Source of the DNA: Cannabis sativa
Lineage: Eukaryota; Streptophyta; Magnoliopsida; Rosales; Cannabaceae
DNA: 64,000 bases
Direction of reading: 5' to 3'
NCBI RefSeq assembly: GCF_029168945.1
Contig: NC_083601.1
Location: forward strand, 39,359,660 to 39,423,659
Position 1 is the first letter of the stretch. Every line of letters begins with the position of its first letter. The notes beneath the pieces are model-generated. The model was not told the DNA's origin. It did no database searches and worked only from the letters and a program-made list of their open reading frames with translations. Positions 35,991 to 45,895 of this stretch are shown here, in pieces. The position numbers and the translations under genes were made by a program.

Positions 35991-36656
35991 TTGCTCCTTT
36001 GGGTTAGTGGGAGTTTCTTGCTTTATCTTTTGAAATTACATTTATATGTAATTTACTTGTTGATGTTATGAACTACTTTGTGGGCCAATAATTTTTATTA
36101 TTGGATGTTTATGCTTTCAGTTAGGCTTTGTTATATTCTCGAGAATAATTGAATTGAAAGCATGTAGTTCATATCTTGTTGTGATCATTGTATTTTAAGC
36201 ATATTTGCTTAATAACAATGATATTTTGTTGGCTTAATGTTTTAAGCAAGTTTAGTGACACTTACTTATTTATTAAGTAGTGTATGTTTAATTTCACTGG
36301 CTTATTTATTAAGCATCACGGTATCAGTGAAATTGAGGACTGATAAGGATATTATGTTATTTTAAATTGATCACATGTTGAACATAATTCCTTACCACAC
36401 TACTAGACTTATTGACCATGTCGATTTAATACTTTGGTATTTTGTGATTATGAATGTCTTTTGTTGACTTAAAAACAATATGATTGTCATAGTTCATTAT
36501 CAAAGGTTAAATTGGACCGGTATGTTGAGATGCTATCAGAGAACTATCATTTTTTTAAAGTGGCCACAAATGTTTTCCTGTTGTTCAATCCATGAGTCGT
36601 TTTCAAACAAAATTATTTTAATATAATATATATATGTATTAAAATTAATGTAGCCC

Positions 36657-36667
36657 AAGTGGGAGAA
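36657..36667 (+). other. Copia polypurine tract
   Basis: AAGTGGGAGAA lies directly before the 3' LTR, the usual copia plus-strand primer. Confidence 0.85.
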
Positions 36668-37155
36668 TGTTAGACTTTTTATTTGGGCTTACATTAAATT
36701 TTATTGGTTTTATTAAAACTTGGGTTGATTGGATAGTTCTTTGCTGCGTTAGCCCATATTGTTGGTGATCAATTGTTAATGGGCTTAGCATCTGTGAGTA
36801 AAGTCTAGGTGAAGCAGAAGTGTGGGCTTTTCTAGTTGACTGAAGCCTTTGATGAGCAGGCCCAGCCCAACTAGGGTTTTGTAGCTAAGTCCCCTCCCTA
36901 ACTCTATAAATACATATTGTCTCATCACAATTGTATACCTTTTGATAATCAGAGAAAATAAACTGCTTCTGATTTAGAGATCTAGGGAGGAAGACTTAGT
37001 TGATAGTATTGCACTATCAAATTGGAGTAACTGTGGATCAATCAGAGATAATTGCTATGGATCAATCAGGTACACATACCTAATTATTATATCTTATTAT
37101 TGTGTTCTATGTTATATACAAATAGATCTTGGGTTAATTGTTAATTTATTTAACA
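36668..37155 (+). repeat. Copia 3' LTR (488 bp)
   Basis: By-eye comparison finds it identical to the 5' LTR except for a 3-bp deletion near 37032. TATA box at 36905-36912. Followed directly by the target duplication AACCA. Confidence 0.97.
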
Positions 37156-40100
37156 AACCAAACAAAGAAAGCATGTTTAAAGAGCTACGAATAGCTTGAA
37201 TAGCACCGAGGCAATCAGATTCGAGTTGAGCATGTTGCCATTGCTTTTCCTTAATCCAACTAAGTGCTTCCTTCAATTCGATAGCTTCAGCGAGAGGAGG
37301 ATCAACCAAGCTATGTGAGAGAACTGTTCGGGCTTCAATGAGGAGACCGTGTTGATCACGAGCCACCATTCCCAAACCATACTTATGTCCACCATCAAAC
37401 AAAGCCGCATCCACATTAATCTTGATACTATTACCGTTTGGAGGTGTCCAATGCTCATTACCATCACCGAACTGAAAAACAGTCTGAGATGTATCCAAAG
37501 TGGAATTTCTAGCATTCTTCCATTGATCAAGATACTTTGTTGCAAACGCGACCACATTAACGGGGTTAAAAATTTTTCTCTGCCACACAAGGTTGTTTCG
37601 GGCACCCCAAACAGCCCAGCAGACTGCTGCAATAAGGCACCGCTGATCTCCACTTGCAGCTTGAAATTGGCTGCTGCACCATTGCAGAAAGGACGTTTCT
37701 GGTGTGGCCGAAGTTCCAATTCCCACACGGTTCCAGCATTGTTGAACCACATTGCAGGTGACGAGGCTGTGCAAGGTTGATTCTTCTTCGGTCTGACACA
37801 ACGGGCAGAGTACACAAGTGACCACCTTCTTGATTCGAAGCTGAACCAGAGTTGGGAGACACTCCGTACACGCACGCCATAGCAGATTTGCTATTTTTGG
37901 AGGGACTTTCAAACTCCACAATTTATTCCAGAAAGAAGCGGTTTGATCCTCATACCAGTAGCCTTTTTCTTTTTGCAAAAAACTGTATGCGCTCTTCACC
38001 GAATAAATTCCAGAGGTCTCCAAAGTCCAGTACAGTCTATCCATGGCCGTGGGAGCTTGAAGAGGAATGCTCTTTATCAACTGCTGGTCTCGGGTATCAA
38101 ATAAGTCTTCTATAATTTCATTATCCCATCCCCCATTGTCCATGGACATAAGATTTGCTACTGTAGCATTAGCAAGGGTCGGGTGAGATGAAACAACCAA
38201 AGGGTTAGTTTCGTCTGGTAACCAAGGCTCACCCATGACAGATATAGACTGACCATTGCCCACACACCACCTTATACCTTTACGAACCAAATCTTGAGCC
38301 TCCCAAATGCTTCGCCACACAAAGCTTGGGTTGGAGCCGAGTTGAGCAGTGAGAAAGGAACCATCATTATAATATCTAGCTTTGAACACTCTTGAAGCTA
38401 GAGAGTCCGGTCTAGACACTAATCTCCATCCTTGTTTCCCAAGCATCGCCAAATTAAAGTCCCGCAAATCGCGAAAGCCAAGACCACCCCCTTTCTTATT
38501 CTTGCTTAGTCTGTCCCAGGCCATCCAATGAATACCTTTTTGAGAGTTCTTAGAGGTTTGCCACCAGAATTTGGTCATCATTCTCTCAATTTCTCTGCTA
38601 ATCTCCAAGGGTAGAAGGAAAACACTCATAGCGTAAGTCGGTAAGGATTGCAAAACTGTTTTAACAAGGATCTCTTTCCCCGCTCTAGACAAAAACTTGC
38701 CTTCCCACCCTTGTATACGCTTCCGCACCTTGTCTTTTAAGAATCCTAGAACAATAGTCTTGTTGCGAGACATAGTACTAGGGAGACCCAAATAGAAACT
38801 TCCTTCAGCCGCCTCTGAAACATTTAGGAATGTACAAACTTGACTTCTAACCGCTGGTGTTGTATTACCACTAAAGAAAATTGAAGACTTTGCCAAATTC
38901 ACTTGTTGGCCAGATGCAAGCTCAAATTTACGTAGCAATTCCTGAATACGGCGAGATTCCTCCAAGGTAGCCTTACAATACAAATAACTATCATCAGCGA
39001 ATAGCATGTGAGAGACCCGGGGCGCCCCATTAGCGACCTTGCAACCGTGGATATAACCATGGTGCTCATATTTTCGCAAGAGAGATGATAGACCTTCTGC
39101 ACAAAGGATAAACAAATAGGGAGAAAGCGGATCGCCCTGACGGATGCCTCTAGTAGGATTGATTGGGCCCATTTCATGACACCCATGAATGATTTTGTAG
39201 CTCGCAGAAGAGACACAAGACATGATTAAGCCGATCCATCTATGAGTAAACCCCATTTTCAGAAGCATAGCTTCCAAGAAAGGCCATTCGATCCGATCGT
39301 AAGCCTTACTCATATCCAGTTTTAGTGCCATGAAACCCGTCTTACCCTTTCTTTTCCGCTTTAAGTAATGGAGGACTTCAAATGAAACCATTACGTTGTC
39401 CGAGATCAATCTTCCTGGTATGAATGCACTTTGAGAATCTGAAATTATTGCATCCATGTATGGTTTCATCCGATTTGCCATGACTTTTGTTACAACTTTG
39501 TATAAGACGTTACAAAGAGCAATAGGCCGCAAGTCCTTCATCGTATCTGGATTCTTTTTTTTCGGAATCAACACCACATTAGCCATACTACACTCTGAAA
39601 CCAGCCGCCCATTTTCAAAGAACCGTTGAACAAAACTAACCACATCGTATTTGATCACATTCCAACATTTTTGATAAAAGGCTGGAGTCATACCATCTGG
39701 TCCCGGACTTTTGTCTGGGTGCATTTGAAACACCGCTTTGCGCACCTCCTCTTCCGACACTACTAAATTAAACTCTTCATTGGCTATCTCAGGAACCAAC
39801 CTATCGACACTATCAATAACCTCCTGACAAAACACACCAGATGCCGAAAACAAAGAGGAAAAATACTCAACCATAACCTCCTTCAAGCCGTGGTCCCAGT
39901 CAACCCAAACACCTTGGTCATTTTTGAGTTTTGTGATGTTATTATTCCTCTTTCTTTTACTAGCCATAAGATGAAAATATTTGCTATTGTGGTCACCTTC
40001 CTTAAGCCAAAACTGTTTGGCTCTTTGTTTCCAAAACGTCTCTCTTTGATCAAGTATAGCTGAAAGTTTATTTTTGACTTCATCATATCGAGAAACCGAA

Positions 40101-41037
40101 GAGGCATCCCTCAAATTTTTCAACCGATTAAGATCCTCCTTACAACTTCTTATTCTTTTCTTGAAACACCCAGTAATTTCCTTCCCCCAACTAGCAAGGT
40201 TAGAGGCACATAAGTTCAACTTATCAATAATTCCCATGTTACCATCTCTACCCCAACAATCTTCAATAATTTGATAGCACATAGGTTCTTTGAGCCACGC
40301 ATTTTCAAAACGAAAACGATGATAAGGAAGAAACTTACTTTGCACAGTCGGCTCCAACAGCAAGGGACAATGGTCAGACGTTGAGTGCTCCAGATTGATT
40401 AGCGTGGCAGCAGGGAATAGATGAAACCAGGCGTCTGTAACAAGGGCTCGATCCAGGCGAGCTTCGATCCAGGAACTTGTCCCCCGGCTTTTCTCCCATG
40501 TAAAGCGATAGCCTGTGAGTTCCATATCATTGAGTCCACACTCATTAAGACAATTTTGGAAGCCTTCGATCAACCACCTTGGGTACGGGTGTCCTCCTTG
40601 CTTATCCTCCTGAGTTAAAACGTTGTTGAGATCACCTATGACACACCAAGGGAGTGAAGAGTCGTTGGTGATCGTGCGAAGAAGATCCCAGGTCTTGTGT
40701 CTGTTATTCCTATTCGGGTCCCCATAAATCCCAGTGAGTCTCCATGTTTCCATACCCTCTCCTTTGACACACATATCAATATGGTTTGTAGAAAAGCCCA
40801 ACAAAGTTCCATCTTCTTTTTCTTTCCATAAAAAAGCTAACCCACCACTAAAACCTTGGGCCTCCACAACAAAAATCCCTTCAAAGCCCAATTGCCTTCC
40901 AATCCATTCCATTCTCAACTTATTGCATTTAGTTTCACAGAGAAAAACAAATTTGGGTTTCTTATGAGAGATAGTCTCTTTAAGGAATTGAAAAGCCCGT
41001 TGGTTCCCAAGCCCACGGCAATTCCAGCTCAAAACAT

Positions 41038-42248
41038 TCATAATGCCCGGCGGGCCTGGGAACCAGAACCCGCCCCAATGAAGTTTTTTTGATTAACCCC
41101 ATCATTAAAGCCCATGTTTACATCTTCATACTCAGCCCCACTAACGTCCTGGACCATTTTATCATATGGCCCAACCAACTCATCAACATCTTCCCCATTA
41201 TAATCACTTTCCATAATTGTTTTTCTTCTTTTTAAATCAATCACCTGAATACTAGGCACGGCATCATTATCTTTTGATCCTGTCATCAATTCAATGGCTT
41301 TTGACTTGCCATATATGTCTTCCTTACTTCCAGCAGCTTGATTAGTGGGATTCTTTCCATAATCTTCAAGCATATTCGGATTGCTGGCTGGCACAATCCC
41401 CATCCCCGAATTTCTCTCTGTGACATTATTGTGTTGTCCCCTCTCACCTCCATGAGAGCTTGACGCACCAGCTTTTGCCACGACGGCCGATCGGAGCCAT
41501 TGAGCCCCCATAGTGTAGTGTCGTCTCCTCGGGGCTGCCTTCAACTCCAAGCCATACGGCTTATCAATCAAATGAAGAGGAGTCTCAAACAACCTATCAC
41601 AGAACCGTTCCGAATGGCCAAGAACACCGCAAATGAAGCAAAATGTAGGAAGATCCTCGTATTTGAATAGAATCTTGCAGGAAGCACCGCTCTTCTTTTC
41701 CAGTTTCATCTTTTGTTCGAGAGTTTTGTCCACCCGAATTGTGACTCTAACTCTGAGATAGTCTCTCCACACACCCGCAAAATTATTAGGATCGGACTTA
41801 ACAAATTTGCCTATATAATTGCCAACATCCCGAACTACTCTCTCAGACTTGAATCCTGATGTTATATCATGCAGTTGAATCCAGAAGTCTAGTTGGTTTA
41901 ACGGGATCGATCTCGGATTAGCACCCGGTGTCACCCTTTCAAAAATCAAAGGTGCCCGATCAAAAGTCCAAGGACTTCCTTCGATAACTCTTTCGATATC
42001 CACTTCATGGTAAAATTGGAAAAGAAAATGATTTGGACCGAGTTTTTGACGTACATACCTCTACCCGGCTGCCAAAGAGTGGCCATTTTATGTTGCATAG
42101 CTTGAAAATCTACGCCCCGTTTGGTTAGGAATCGTCCCACAAGACACCACCGATCGTCAAACTCCAATAGATCTTCATCATCATCATCATACACTAATCT
42201 GCCCATCTCTTCTTCCTCCATAGCATCATTCATAAACTCCTCCGCCAT
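41038..42248 (-). pseudogene. LINE ORF1: DUF4283-like domain and CCHC zinc knuckle, one frameshift
   Basis: The likely start is the ATG at 42248 (MAEEFMNDAMEEEEMGRL). An acidic N-terminus leads to a DUF4283-type domain (KMATLWQPGRGM; ERVIEGSPWTFDR) and a CX2CX4HX4C zinc knuckle (CFICGVLGHSERFC). The reading frame shifts by one base near 42036, so the first ~70 codons are in a different frame from the rest. The C-terminus is low complexity and ends at a TGA that overlaps the ORF2 ATG by 4 bases (ATGA at 41041-41038). ORF1 proteins of this family bind RNA as a ribonucleoprotein. Confidence 0.85.
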
Positions 42249-42411
42249 ACCGTAAAAACTTTGATGAAAGTACGTAGACTCAATGACAGAACAAAACAAA
42301 ACAATACTTTTCAGAACCCAACCATGTCAATAGACAAGACTTTGTAACAATTTGGTGTCTTAATATATTATTTTTTCTTGTTTTTGGTTTAGTTTAGGCG
42401 TTTATAGTATT

Positions 42412-43098
42412 AATTTGGTGATTTGGAGAAGTTTTGAGATGTTAAAAGACTCCCAAGCATTCAAAAACGCATGCAATTGTATGCTGAAGAGAACAGTAAC
42501 TAGTTACTAGTTATCACTTTTTTTCAGCTTTGGTTAATTCTTCTTCGAATGTTCCAAACCACTTCCACATAATTTTGAACTATTTATACACCTTATAAAT
42601 GAATAAATCATGTCCCCAATAGTTATATTTTAAATAACTATCATTCATTCACATTCATAAATAATTAGTAACAATTTTTAATAATTTAAGAGTAATAATA
42701 TTAAGAGGAGAGTTACACAATTTATGATCATCATTCTTAATTTGCAACTCTTCTTTTTATAATCATTATCAACACATTTGTAACTCCACAATACATGTTA
42801 TAATTTGACAAAATTATTAATTTGTTACATTTAATTATTATTCGTAACATAATTATTTAATTTAAATATTACATTATATAATAATATCATTTGAACACTG
42901 CATTTGGTTAATGGTATTATGGCTATAACAAGTATAGGGCGGATTAGATGCATAAATTAAAGTTACAACGCTGATTCTAAAACATTACATGGATAATTAA
43001 AGTTACACCATAAAAGAAAATTTTGAACACATAAATCACGAATACATTACGACAAACAGAGACTTAGACCAAAACTTGAAAAAATGAATTGATAATGA
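42412..43098. other. AT-rich spacer between LINE and NLR-like gene
   Basis: Probably contains the 3'UTR of the minus-strand NLR-like gene. No other gene or element end recognised. Confidence 0.4.
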
Positions 43099-45228
43099 TT
43101 AATTACGTACTTGAGCTGATTCATTTTTCCAGATTCCATTCTCATCGCAAGGGAACAAACTGAGTTGAGGACACTCGCTTTTCTCCACGTAAGTCAAATT
43201 CGGAAACACTTGTTTCATTTCTCGCCAATCCATCTCCAGTTTAGACAAAAATTTGAGGCGCAAATATCTAACAGTGTCGCAGCAAAATTTTGGGTCATTC
43301 AGATTAGAAACTTCTCCTCCCCTGATATAAAGTTTCCTCAAGTCCTTCTGTTCCCCAAGTGAAAACCACTCGGATATCTTAGAATCGGGGAAGTAATGGA
43401 GATCCAACTTCCCCACTTTTGTGGGGATAGTCGAAGCTTCAGCAGGGGATGATTTTCTCAAGCTGCCTTGCGTATTCTTGTGAGTGCTAAGCCTTCTAAG
43501 CAAACCCCTTGAAGTTGAAGGGATTGGCGCATTGTAGATTCTTGACCATGATATTGATAAAGACTTGAGCTTTTCAAAGTTTTTCAAAGAGTTGAGCTCT
43601 CTCTTGACCGTGTCTGAATTTTTATCCACATGGATACTCAACTTCTCCAAATGTTCCAACTTGGTCAAATCCTCCAGCTTACAGTACTGATCACCAGATC
43701 TTTGCATACCAATAACAAAGCCTTTCAGGACTCTGAGTTCGGATAGGGAAGCTAGTCCCTTTGGCATATGGCTAATCAAGTAACACTCGTACATGTCTAG
43801 GTGAGTCAGCTTCTTAAGCGAGCCTATTCCTTCAGGGAGTTTCTGAAAATCGTGACAACCGTTAAGATTCAATATCCTCAAATTCTCGAGTTTGGAGATC
43901 GAATTGGGAAGCTCTGTAATCTTAGAGACTCCTCTGAGACAAAGGTACCTAAGATGTTTCATCTTTTTTAACTCTTTTAAGAATTCACTGTCCTCAACCT
44001 CAATCAAATGCTTGGCTGAGCTCTCCCACCTCCCCAGCTGAAGAACCCGAACGTACTTCATCTTCGAAAACCAAGCTGGTTTAAACTCAAGACGATGCTC
44101 ACTCACATTGAACACTGTCCGTACGCTCTCTTGCTTAGAACGAAATCCGTACGTCAGCTCCTGAACACAAGAGCCGTCTTCGGATTTTACTAAGCAAGCT
44201 CTGTGAGAGCCGGAGAAATTCGCCATTGGGTTTTTATCAGCGTCGAACTTGATGAATCCAGCTCTTTCCGCGATCATAATCACGGCAAATCGTACGGACG
44301 GTTCCATTTTGCAGCTATCGGCGCTGGGCCTACGTTTTTTGTAAACGGGCTCGATTAGGCCTTTGGCAATGAACTCTTTGAAGAAGCCACTCGCGATTTT
44401 CTCAACAGATTTGTCATCTCCGCACTGCGACGAGTCTATGAACTCTTCTCCGACCCACCAATGAACCAGAACCTTCTTCTTTATCACCGCATTTTCTGGA
44501 AATACAGAGAAACAGAGCAAGCAAACTTTCTTAATCGGATCCAAGCTTTCGAAGACGGCTTTGATTTCTTCAAATGTCGACCTCACCGCAATTTCTTTAC
44601 TGATATCAACCGTCGGTAAATTAACCGGCCGTGTAACCTTACTGGATGTAGGAGTGGGCTTTCGGAAACTCAAGTTGGAGTTTTTCAAATCGTCTTTCAA
44701 AGTTGAATAGATCTGATCCTTTAACTTGGAAACTGTTTCTCGAGTCCTACTAAGCTTATCCTGGAGAAAATCGGTCTTTACTTCACCCGTCCTTTCTTTA
44801 AAAGCGTCGTCCAAACTCTGGAGAATGAGGTCTTTCATGGCGCCGTTGAGCTCAGTCTCCCAGTGCTCCAGCCTTGCACAGATCTTTTGGATGTGAACGG
44901 CGTCGGTTTTGATTTCTTCAAACATTGCAAGGAGATCATTTTCTTCATGATTACAAGAAGAAGATGATGGTGAAGTTTGATCGTCGTGGTTTATAGTCTT
45001 CCTCTCGACGTGTGGGACGACGCCGTTTTGGTTGGTGTCTTCTTCTTTTATAGTTCGGAGAGAGATGGTGTGTTCTGCTTTGGATAAGTGGCGAAGAAAA
45101 TCTGGAATGACAACCTCGTTGAATGTTCGAAAACAAGTAACTTGCCCAGATTTCAAGTAGGAAAGAAGATCCAAAGAAACATAAGAAGTTTCAAATGAAG
45201 AGATGGTTCTTTTGGACGTGGTCGACAT
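43099..45228 (-). CDS. NLR-like protein: winged helix plus LRR, nucleotide-binding core missing
   Basis: A single open exon of 709 codons from the ATG at 45228. Residues 90-180 are helical and charged. Residues 233-267 are a winged-helix segment typical of plant NLRs (LLCFSVFPENAVIKKKVL, then HWWVGEEFI). Leucine-rich repeats follow from about residue 390 (HLRYLCLRGVSKITELP, NLRILNLNGCHDFQKLP). The wording resembles proteins annotated 'disease resistance RPP13-like protein 4' (ZAR1-related), which sense pathogen effectors in the cytosol. No P-loop, kinase-2 or GLPL motif is present, and the space between the helical part and the winged helix is too short for an NB domain. No frameshift or internal stop, so it is either a functional ATP-independent relative or a recent derivative. 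Confidence 0.88.
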   Translation of the reverse strand: MSTTSKRTISSFETSYVSLDLLSYLKSGQVTCFRTFNEVVIPDFLRHLSKAEHTISLRTIKEEDTNQNGVVPHVERKTINHDDQTSPSSSSCNHEENDLLAMFEEIKTDAVHIQKICARLEHWETELNGAMKDLILQSLDDAFKERTGEVKTDFLQDKLSRTRETVSKLKDQIYSTLKDDLKNSNLSFRKPTPTSSKVTRPVNLPTVDISKEIAVRSTFEEIKAVFESLDPIKKVCLLCFSVFPENAVIKKKVLVHWWVGEEFIDSSQCGDDKSVEKIASGFFKEFIAKGLIEPVYKKRRPSADSCKMEPSVRFAVIMIAERAGFIKFDADKNPMANFSGSHRACLVKSEDGSCVQELTYGFRSKQESVRTVFNVSEHRLEFKPAWFSKMKYVRVLQLGRWESSAKHLIEVEDSEFLKELKKMKHLRYLCLRGVSKITELPNSISKLENLRILNLNGCHDFQKLPEGIGSLKKLTHLDMYECYLISHMPKGLASLSELRVLKGFVIGMQRSGDQYCKLEDLTKLEHLEKLSIHVDKNSDTVKRELNSLKNFEKLKSLSISWSRIYNAPIPSTSRGLLRRLSTHKNTQGSLRKSSPAEASTIPTKVGKLDLHYFPDSKISEWFSLGEQKDLRKLYIRGGEVSNLNDPKFCCDTVRYLRLKFLSKLEMDWREMKQVFPNLTYVEKSECPQLSLFPCDENGIWKNESAQVRN

Positions 45229-45895
45229 GACGAGGATGGTAATCGGTAACTGAAGAAAGGACTAAATTAAGGCCAAAAATGCATTGAGTTTTCTTGTTCA
45301 CTGGTTAGATAAAATAGAACTCAACTGGAGAACTAGCAGCAAGGGGCAGTACGTTTTGTAATTTTATTATTCTTGTCGCATTCCAAGTTCAGCATCTACT
45401 TTTCTCAATGATTATTCCAATTTGTAATATCTATGGGCCCATGTGTTTAATTTTCCAGTAGAGTTGGTAGAATAAAAGTCTTGGTCGTCGATTAAACTTG
45501 AAAATATCAAAGTATGGTTTACTGCCTTCTAGGTCACCATATGAGAAAGGCTAAAAAAGTTTGTTTTTGCCATTTCGCTAGTCAAAATAATCACTTTCCC
45601 TTTTTTTTCCATGTATTTTCCTCACAAATGTTGTTTTCGTGCACTAACGAAGAAAGAAATTAAATAAGCTAAAATTTCTCACACCAGTCACATCTAGTAA
45701 AGACTAAAGAATTTATTGTCATTAGTAGCCAAAGAGAAAAATTACAAGCTAACAAAAACGTGGTAAAAGAAAAGTGAAAAACAAAAGGTGAACAATCATG
45801 AGAAGATCAAAACATTTCTATGATTCTAATCATCCTCTTCTTCTTCTCAAGTGAACGTGAAATGGGTATTCATCTTGATCATTGAATTTTAAATC
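45229..45895. other. Intergenic spacer: NLR-like promoter side and DUF4220 gene 3' flank
   Basis: AT-rich, no further gene seen. Both neighbouring genes are on the minus strand, so the part near 45229-45500 should hold the NLR-like promoter and the part near 45700-45895 the 3'UTR of the DUF4220 gene. Confidence 0.45.

Larger units (their letters stand above)
30047..37155 (+). mobile_element. Ty1-copia retrotransposon, recently inserted but coding-dead (7109 bp)
   Basis: LTRs at 30047-30537 and 36668-37155, target duplication AACCA at 30042-30046 and 37156-37160, primer-binding site and purine tract all present. The internal order gag, pre-integrase, integrase, reverse transcriptase, RNase H is copia-type. 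The coding region carries many stops and deletions while the LTRs differ only by one 3-bp indel, so this copy must have been mobilised by another element's proteins. It sits inside the RNase H domain of the LINE, opposite to the LINE's orientation. Confidence 0.95.
29851..41041 (-). pseudogene. LINE ORF2: endonuclease / reverse transcriptase / zf-RVT / RNase H, split by copia
   Basis: Starts at the ATG at 41041 (MNVLSWNCRGLGN, the usual start of plant APE-type endonucleases). It stays open for about 1294 codons to the insertion point at 37161, then in the 30046-29851 segment continues in the same frame for about 65 codons to a TAA at 29853-29851. Landmarks: endonuclease residues 1-230 (SDHCPLL), reverse transcriptase about 480-760 with GIRQGDPLSP and FADD near residue 680, a Cys/His zf-RVT near 1080 (CPLC), and RNase H from about 1210 (INVDAALFDGG). 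As it stands, translation runs a few codons into the copia LTR and stops. No other stop or frameshift was seen in ORF2. Family roles: target-primed reverse transcription at nicked DNA. Confidence 0.92.
29822..42392 (-). mobile_element. Full-length L1-type LINE (about 5.46 kb), interrupted by a copia element
   Basis: A 19-bp target duplication TTTAGGCGTTTATAGTATT flanks it at 29803-29821 and 42393-42411. A short T run at 29822-29832 is the poly(A) tail of the minus-strand element. ORF1 (zinc knuckle) and ORF2 (endonuclease, reverse transcriptase, zf-RVT, RNase H) are present. The copia insertion at 30047-37155 (plus one 5-bp duplication copy) splits ORF2 in its RNase H domain; without it the LINE is 5457 bp. 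Long ORFs and an exact target duplication mark a fairly young insertion. Confidence 0.93.
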
